Assembly: GCA_007844125.1 (NCBI GenBank)
Contig: CM017567.1
Location: 42,987,562 to 43,051,561, forward strand
DNA: 64,000 bases
Origin: Sinonovacula constricta
Taxonomy: Eukaryota > Mollusca > Bivalvia > Cardiida > Solecurtidae
Direction: 5' to 3'
Shown piece after piece: positions 58,920-64,000 of the stretch. Made by a program: the position numbers and the translations under genes. Within the stretch, counting starts at the first letter, position 1, and each line of letters begins with the position of its first letter. Under the pieces are notes generated by a model, which was not told the origin of the DNA, made no database searches, and saw only the letters and a list, made by a program, of their open reading frames with translations.

Positions 58920-59500
58920 GTTAAAAAAACTGGGATTCTTAGGCAAGCTACTTGATGTTTTAAAGTTAATAGTTGACGGCGTATTAATAGGCATTTCAAA
59001 AGAGGTAAATGAGCTCAAAGCCGAATATACTGGTCTAAAGAAATGACTCTCGGCTCTTTAGTTTCTGCAGTTATGCGGGTGCAATTAAACAGTACACTCG
59101 CAGCAATTGTTTAATACTTAGAGTGTCGGGGATCAGAGAAACTGTCTCGAGTCTACAGATTTCCAATAAAGGACATAGCCGCTGACATCGGAGTCGACGT
59201 ATCCCTAAAAGACATCGATCGAAGCCATCGCGTAGATTCAAAGCCTACTTGAAGCAGTGATCCTCGTGCAATCATTCTCAAGTTTACGACATACCGTGCT
59301 TGCCAAAAGTTTTATAGGTGTTGAATAGAATGCGCGAAGCAAAGATTACCGTGGCGTGTACATCAACGAAGACCTAACTTAGACACGGAACAACATCCTA
59401 TATATTGCTAGAAGCCAGGAAATTAGTAAGAGTTTGCTGTATGCTTGGACACTTGATGACACTAACTTTGTCATATATATCCACGGCATTGTATGTTCAT
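58920..59500 (+). pseudogene. LINE ORF1 fragment (coiled coil and RNA-binding-like region)
   Basis: Plus-strand frames read VDGVLIGISKEVNELKAEYT, YLECRGSEKLSRVYRFPIKD, IGVDVSLKDIDRSHRV, then RAIILKFTTYRACQKFY and, after breaks, YRGVYINEDLT with NILYIARSQEISKS. The order coiled coil, D-I-(D/E)-R-S-H-R-V, R-A-I-I-x-K-F, Y-R-G-V-Y-I-N-E-D-L-T is that of L1-type ORF1 RNA-binding domains. Several stops and frameshifts are present. It is separate from the LINE ORF1 relic at 13.2-13.6 kb. Confidence 0.75.
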
Positions 59501-61255
59501 CGTTTCACCAGTTTGACGGACCGAGCTGTGAATCCCCAGTGATTAATACATCGCACATTCTGATGTACAGTTATCCCTCCCAGAATTAAACACGTCAACA
59601 TACGTGTCCAAGCATCTGTTGTGCATAATGACGCGTATAGGTCAAACACCCCATACACTGGAGTAGAGTACAATCTATAATTCCAACCAATAAGTATATG
59701 AACAAATACGCAAAGCCTTATTACTAATTATTAATTTAACTCGATTTCTCCCAGACTAACTGCATCGTCAGACACCCACGACCGATCCATTCTGTTACTC
59801 TCCATTCATCGCCCTAGTGATATTTAGTTCACTTTTCGCCGTTTCTGGTTATGATATTTCATTGGTCGCTTCATAACTCGATGAAGATTTCGGTCCAGTG
59901 ATAAAGCTCGTTCTTTCATTGTTTCGACGGACTTGTCAAAATGGCGACGTCATTGTTATGCTTCTAGTCTCCACGCCGAAGAGTATGAATTTTGTAAGCA
60001 GTATTATGATTGGCCAATTCTTGTTCTATTCAGTTCGATAAGACGACAGAAAATTTACCGATAAACCCACGGTCGACAAATGTAGAAAAACGGAATAGTC
60101 GAGCGTCGGTATCCGACGGTAGATTTACTTCGGCTGCACTCTTTTAGTTAACCATTTATATCAAACGGATGATCATTGGTTGTTTCACTGTGTCAAACAA
60201 ACCATAACCGGGTGGGGTTAAGCTTTTCACAAAAGGGTAGGTAGCGTATTGCATTCTAGTAAGTCTGAATAACCTTCTCGCAAACTGTTGGCACCTAAAA
60301 GAAATTCGCATCATCTTCGGCTCTCTCCGTACAGGTTCGAAAAAGAACCTCCAAGGTCATAGAATTGCTTCTTTGTTAGTCTTATCGTCCCACCAATTAG
60401 TATTTCAGTTATTTGGTGACGGTGTCCACTTAAAGCAGATATAATGCTGCCTTCACTGCGTATACCATGTTGTGAACACCTGGCATGATACCACACCCAA
60501 TCACATTATCCTGACACCGGGCCAACTATTATTGGATTACCCTTATATTTGTTTAAGCGTTAGAAAGGGAGCTATACCATTACCATTTTAACGACTTTGG
60601 TATGTAGCGGCCCTCGATTGAATCAAGGGCCTTCCGTTATTGGAGCCGACGCTCTACCGATTGCGCTACCAGGTTCAGTGTAATAGAATTAATACATCGG
60701 TACTCGTTGAAAACAAATTGCACCATGACCCGGTTATAAAAGACCCACATAACCAGACATAGGTGAAAAAATTCATTGTCCATCAGAAAGACCCAGAAAT
60801 AAGTCAACTTTCAAAACATGTAAAAAGGTCTGCTTATAGAAGGCACATAGCGTCCAATAGCCAGTCAATTATTTTGTAAAGGAGTTCATGATTTAATTAG
60901 GGGCGGGGTTATACATGAAATTGCTAGCAGTAAACTGCAGTTGCTGAATACGTAGTACATTTTTCAGAAAACAAAATATAAATATTATGAATTTGTTCTA
61001 TGTGCCATTTTAGCGGCCATTGGTATAAAATGATAATATGAGAACAGAAACGTGAACACAGGCAAATGAAACGACATACAGGCTTTTCCTGTGTTTATGT
61101 TTATCAATGTTTACTTGCAAATCGTTTTATATAGCATGCTATTCACTGATGTGTCTGTATCTATTTAATTTTTTAATAAAACAATCAAATTTGTTCCAAC
61201 CCCACGGTCTGTAGGTACATATGTAGCAGTCTAGCGTACATGTACTATCGGTACA
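59500..61255. other. Spacer with a short repeat copy and a tRNA-like relic
   Basis: No gene recognised. 60311-60357 is the second copy of the short repeat at 44.6 kb. The tRNA-like sequence is listed separately. Confidence 0.4.
60604..60676 (-). repeat. tRNA-like relic, possible SINE head
   Basis: On the minus strand GGTAGCGCAATCGGTAGAGC resembles a pol III A box with D arm, and TTGATTCAATCGAG resembles a B box / T arm with the usual spacing between them. The anticodon stem does not pair properly and the acceptor stem is unclear, so it is not a functional tRNA gene. A tRNA-derived SINE or tRNA pseudogene is likely. Confidence 0.4.
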
Positions 61256-61259
61256 AATC

Positions 61260-64000
61260 CCCTAATGGTTCATACTACAGTCACATATCTCATGATCTCA
61301 CGAACCACGGATAAATATTCCCCAATTGCAAATATTACAATTACACATCTCACAATATCACGGACTACAGGAACATATGCACAATCTCACATACAACAGA
61401 AACATATCTCACCATCTCACGTTCTTTTTGTACATATTTCACAAAATCTCAGACTATTTTATATATCTCATAATCTCACGTAAAACAAGCACATGTACGA
61501 AAATATCACGGATTACAGGTACATATTCTTAAATTTCACTTATTATAGGTACCTGTCTGACAATCTCACGGACTGCAGGTATCTCACAATTTCATAGATT
61601 GTAGTAAACGTCTCAAAGTTCATACACGGCCAAATCCTCAATCTCACGAAGCTACATATTGCTCAATCTCATTGACTATCGGTAGTACTACACAACATAA
61701 CGTGCTACAAAAACGCATCTTCGAATCTCAAGGACCATTGGTACAGATCACCAAATCTCACGGCGAACAGTATGTATCATCAAATCTCACAGAGTACAGG
61801 TACATATCCAATTTCACGGAGTACATGTAAATATCACCAAATCCCAAACACAAAAGATACAAATCACCCAACTTCATGGACTACAGGTGCATAGACACAA
61901 TCTCACGAAGTTCAGGTATCCACATTCTCACGGTGTACAGGTATCCACAATCTCACGGTGTACAGGTATCCACAATCTCACGAAGTACAGGTATCCACAA
62001 TCTCGTGGAATAGAGGTTTCCACAATCTCATGAAGTAGAGGTATCCACAATCTCATTGAGTACAGGTATCCACAATCTCACGTAGTAGAGGTATCCACAA
62101 TCTCATGGAGTACAGGTATCCACAATCTCATGGAGTACAGGTATCCACAATCTCATGGAGTACAGATATCCAAAATCTCATGGAGTACAGATATCCAAAA
62201 TCTCATGAAGTACAGGTATCCACAATCTCATGGAGTACAGGTATCCACAATCTCATGTAGTACAGGTATTCTCAATCTCATGGAGTACAGGTATCCACAA
62301 TCTCATGGAGTACAGGTATCCACAATCACATAAAGTACAGGTATCCACAATCTCACGGAGTACAGGTATCCACAATCTCACGGAGTACAGGTACATATCA
62401 CAATCTCACGGAGTACAGGTATCCAGAATCTTATGGAGTACAGGTCTCCACAATCTCATGGAGTACAGGTCTCCACAATCTCATGGAGTACAGGTATCCA
62501 CAATCTCATGGAGTACAGTTATCCACAATCTCACGGAGTACAGGTATCCACAATCTCACGAAGTACAGTTATCCACAATCTCATGGAGTACAGGTATCCA
62601 CAATCTCACGGAGTACAGGTATCCACAATCTCACGAAGTACAGGTATCCACAATCTCACGGAGTACAGTTATCCACAATCTACGGAGTACAGGTACATAT
62701 CACAATCTCATGGAGTACAGGTCTCCACAATCTTATGGAGTACAGGTCTCCACAATCTCATGGAGTACAGGTATCCACAATCTCACGGAGTACAGGTATC
62801 CACAATCTCACGAAGTACAGTTATCCACAATCTCATGGAGTACAGGTATCCACAATCTCACGAAGTACAGTTATCCACAATCTCATGGAGTACAGGTATC
62901 CACAATCTCACGGAGTACAGGTATCCACAATCTCACGAAGTACAGGTATCCACAATCTCACGGAGTACAGTTATCCACAATCTACGGAGTACATGTACAT
63001 ATCACTATCTCACGGAGTACAGGTATCCACAATCTCATGGAGAAGATGTACATATCACAACCTCATGGAGTTCAGGTATCCACAATCTAAGGGGGTACAG
63101 ATATCCACAATCTCATGGAATACAGGTATCCACAATCTCATGGAGTACAGGTATCTACAATCTCATGGAGTACAGGAATCCACAATCTCAAGGAGCACAG
63201 GTATCGACAATTTCACGGAGTACAGTAATCCACAATCTCACGGAGTACAGGTATTCATAATCTCATGGAGTACAGGCGCATATTCATAATCTCTCGAAGT
63301 ACGGGTATCCACAATCACAAAAATCTCATGAAGTACATGTAGTAAAGGTGAAAATTTACAATACTCTCATGGAGTACAGGTATCCACAATCTCACGGAGT
63401 ACAGGTATCCACAATCTCACGGAGTACAGGTATCCACAATCTCATGGAGTACAGGTATCCACAATCTCACGGAGTACAGGTATCCACAATCTCATGGAGT
63501 ACAGGTATCCACAATCTCATGGAGTACAGGTATCCACAATCTCACGGAGTACAGGTATCCACAATCTCATGGAGTACAGGTATCCACAATCTCACGGAGT
63601 ACAGGTATCCACAATCTCATGGAGTACAGGTATCCACAATCTCACGAAGTACAGGTATCCACAATCTCATGGAGTACAGGTATCCACAATCTCATGGAGT
63701 ACAGGTATCCACAATCTCACGGAGTACAGGTATCCACAATCTCATAGAGTACAGGTATCCACAATCTCATGGAGTAGAGGTATCCACAATCTCACGGAGT
63801 ACAGGTATCCACAATCTCACGGAGTACAGGTATCCACAATCTCACGGAGTACAGGTATCCACAATCACAAAGATCTCAAGGAGTACATTGAGTATTGGTG
63901 CATATTCACAATACTGTCATGGAGTTCAGGTAGCCACAATCTAACGGAGTACAGGTATCCACAATCTCACGGAATACAGGTATCCACAGTCTCATGGAGT
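61260..64000. repeat. 25-bp minisatellite, more than 90 units, runs off the window
   Basis: The unit is CACAATCTCATGGAGTACAG GTATC, with a CACGGAG variant. From about 61900 it is regular; between 61260 and 61900 units are degenerate with variable spacing (CATATCTCAC..., GGACTACAGGTACATATC). Long plus-strand frames arise because three units make 75 bp; I do not regard them as coding. Small indels at about 62680, 63290 and 63860 divide the array into blocks. Confidence 0.95.

Noticed and set aside
60604..60676. Functional tRNA gene
   Set aside because: Anticodon and acceptor stems do not pair; only pol III box-like sequence remains.
61260..63944. Plus-strand frames up to 286 codons (MEYRYPQSHGVQVSTIS repeats)
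   Set aside because: All three frames of the 25-bp array give the same repeated peptide; by-product of the repeat.

Overview
The window looks like a piece of an animal genome, most likely a bivalve or other lophotrochozoan (inference). It is mostly AT-rich and intron-rich, full of long minisatellites, and carries several decayed LINE fragments. One split gene has metazoan GT-AG introns. No bacterial operons, rRNA genes or CRISPR arrays are visible.

Left part (about 3.4-13.6 kb): a GC-rich island of about 8.7 kb lies between LINE remnants. It is a compact, virus-like integrated element of the Polinton / Polinton-like virus / adintovirus kind (family placement inferred). It has an intact major-capsid-like ORF (7068-8186), a broken packaging ATPase with Walker A, several small proteins of unknown role, and a minus-strand replication block with a B-family DNA polymerase, an SF1 helicase and a fused HNH domain. 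Genes are packed in divergent and convergent pairs. Most carry frameshifts or stops, so the element is dead as a whole.

Middle part (17.6-42.5 kb): by joining exons across matching intron phases I recover the first six coding exons (about 304 residues) of an SLC23/NCS2-type nucleobase-ascorbate transporter on the minus strand: 42479-42210, 42003-41846, 25646-25555, 21403-21315, 18199-18018 and 17728-17608. Its introns hold minisatellites (45, 41, 22 and 41 bp units), AT microsatellites and LINE copies. The 41-bp array of intron 2 is built from the exon 2/intron 2 boundary itself (23 exonic plus 18 intronic bases), so it repeats a splice-donor-like sequence dozens of times on the sense strand of the gene. 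The next exon expected is not found downstream. A matching exon lies at about 58 kb, upstream of exon 1, which suggests a second paralogue or a rearrangement.

Right part (42.5-64 kb): a decayed LINE (45-46 kb), a megasatellite of nearly 10 kb with a 25-bp unit (46.3-56.1 kb, two sequence domains and a 158-bp higher-order repeat), the orphan transporter exon, a LINE ORF1 remnant (59 kb), a tRNA-like relic, and a second, unrelated 25-bp array running off the right edge.

All coordinates were read by eye. Exon joins rest on reading frame, splice consensus and remembered family resemblance, not on alignments.
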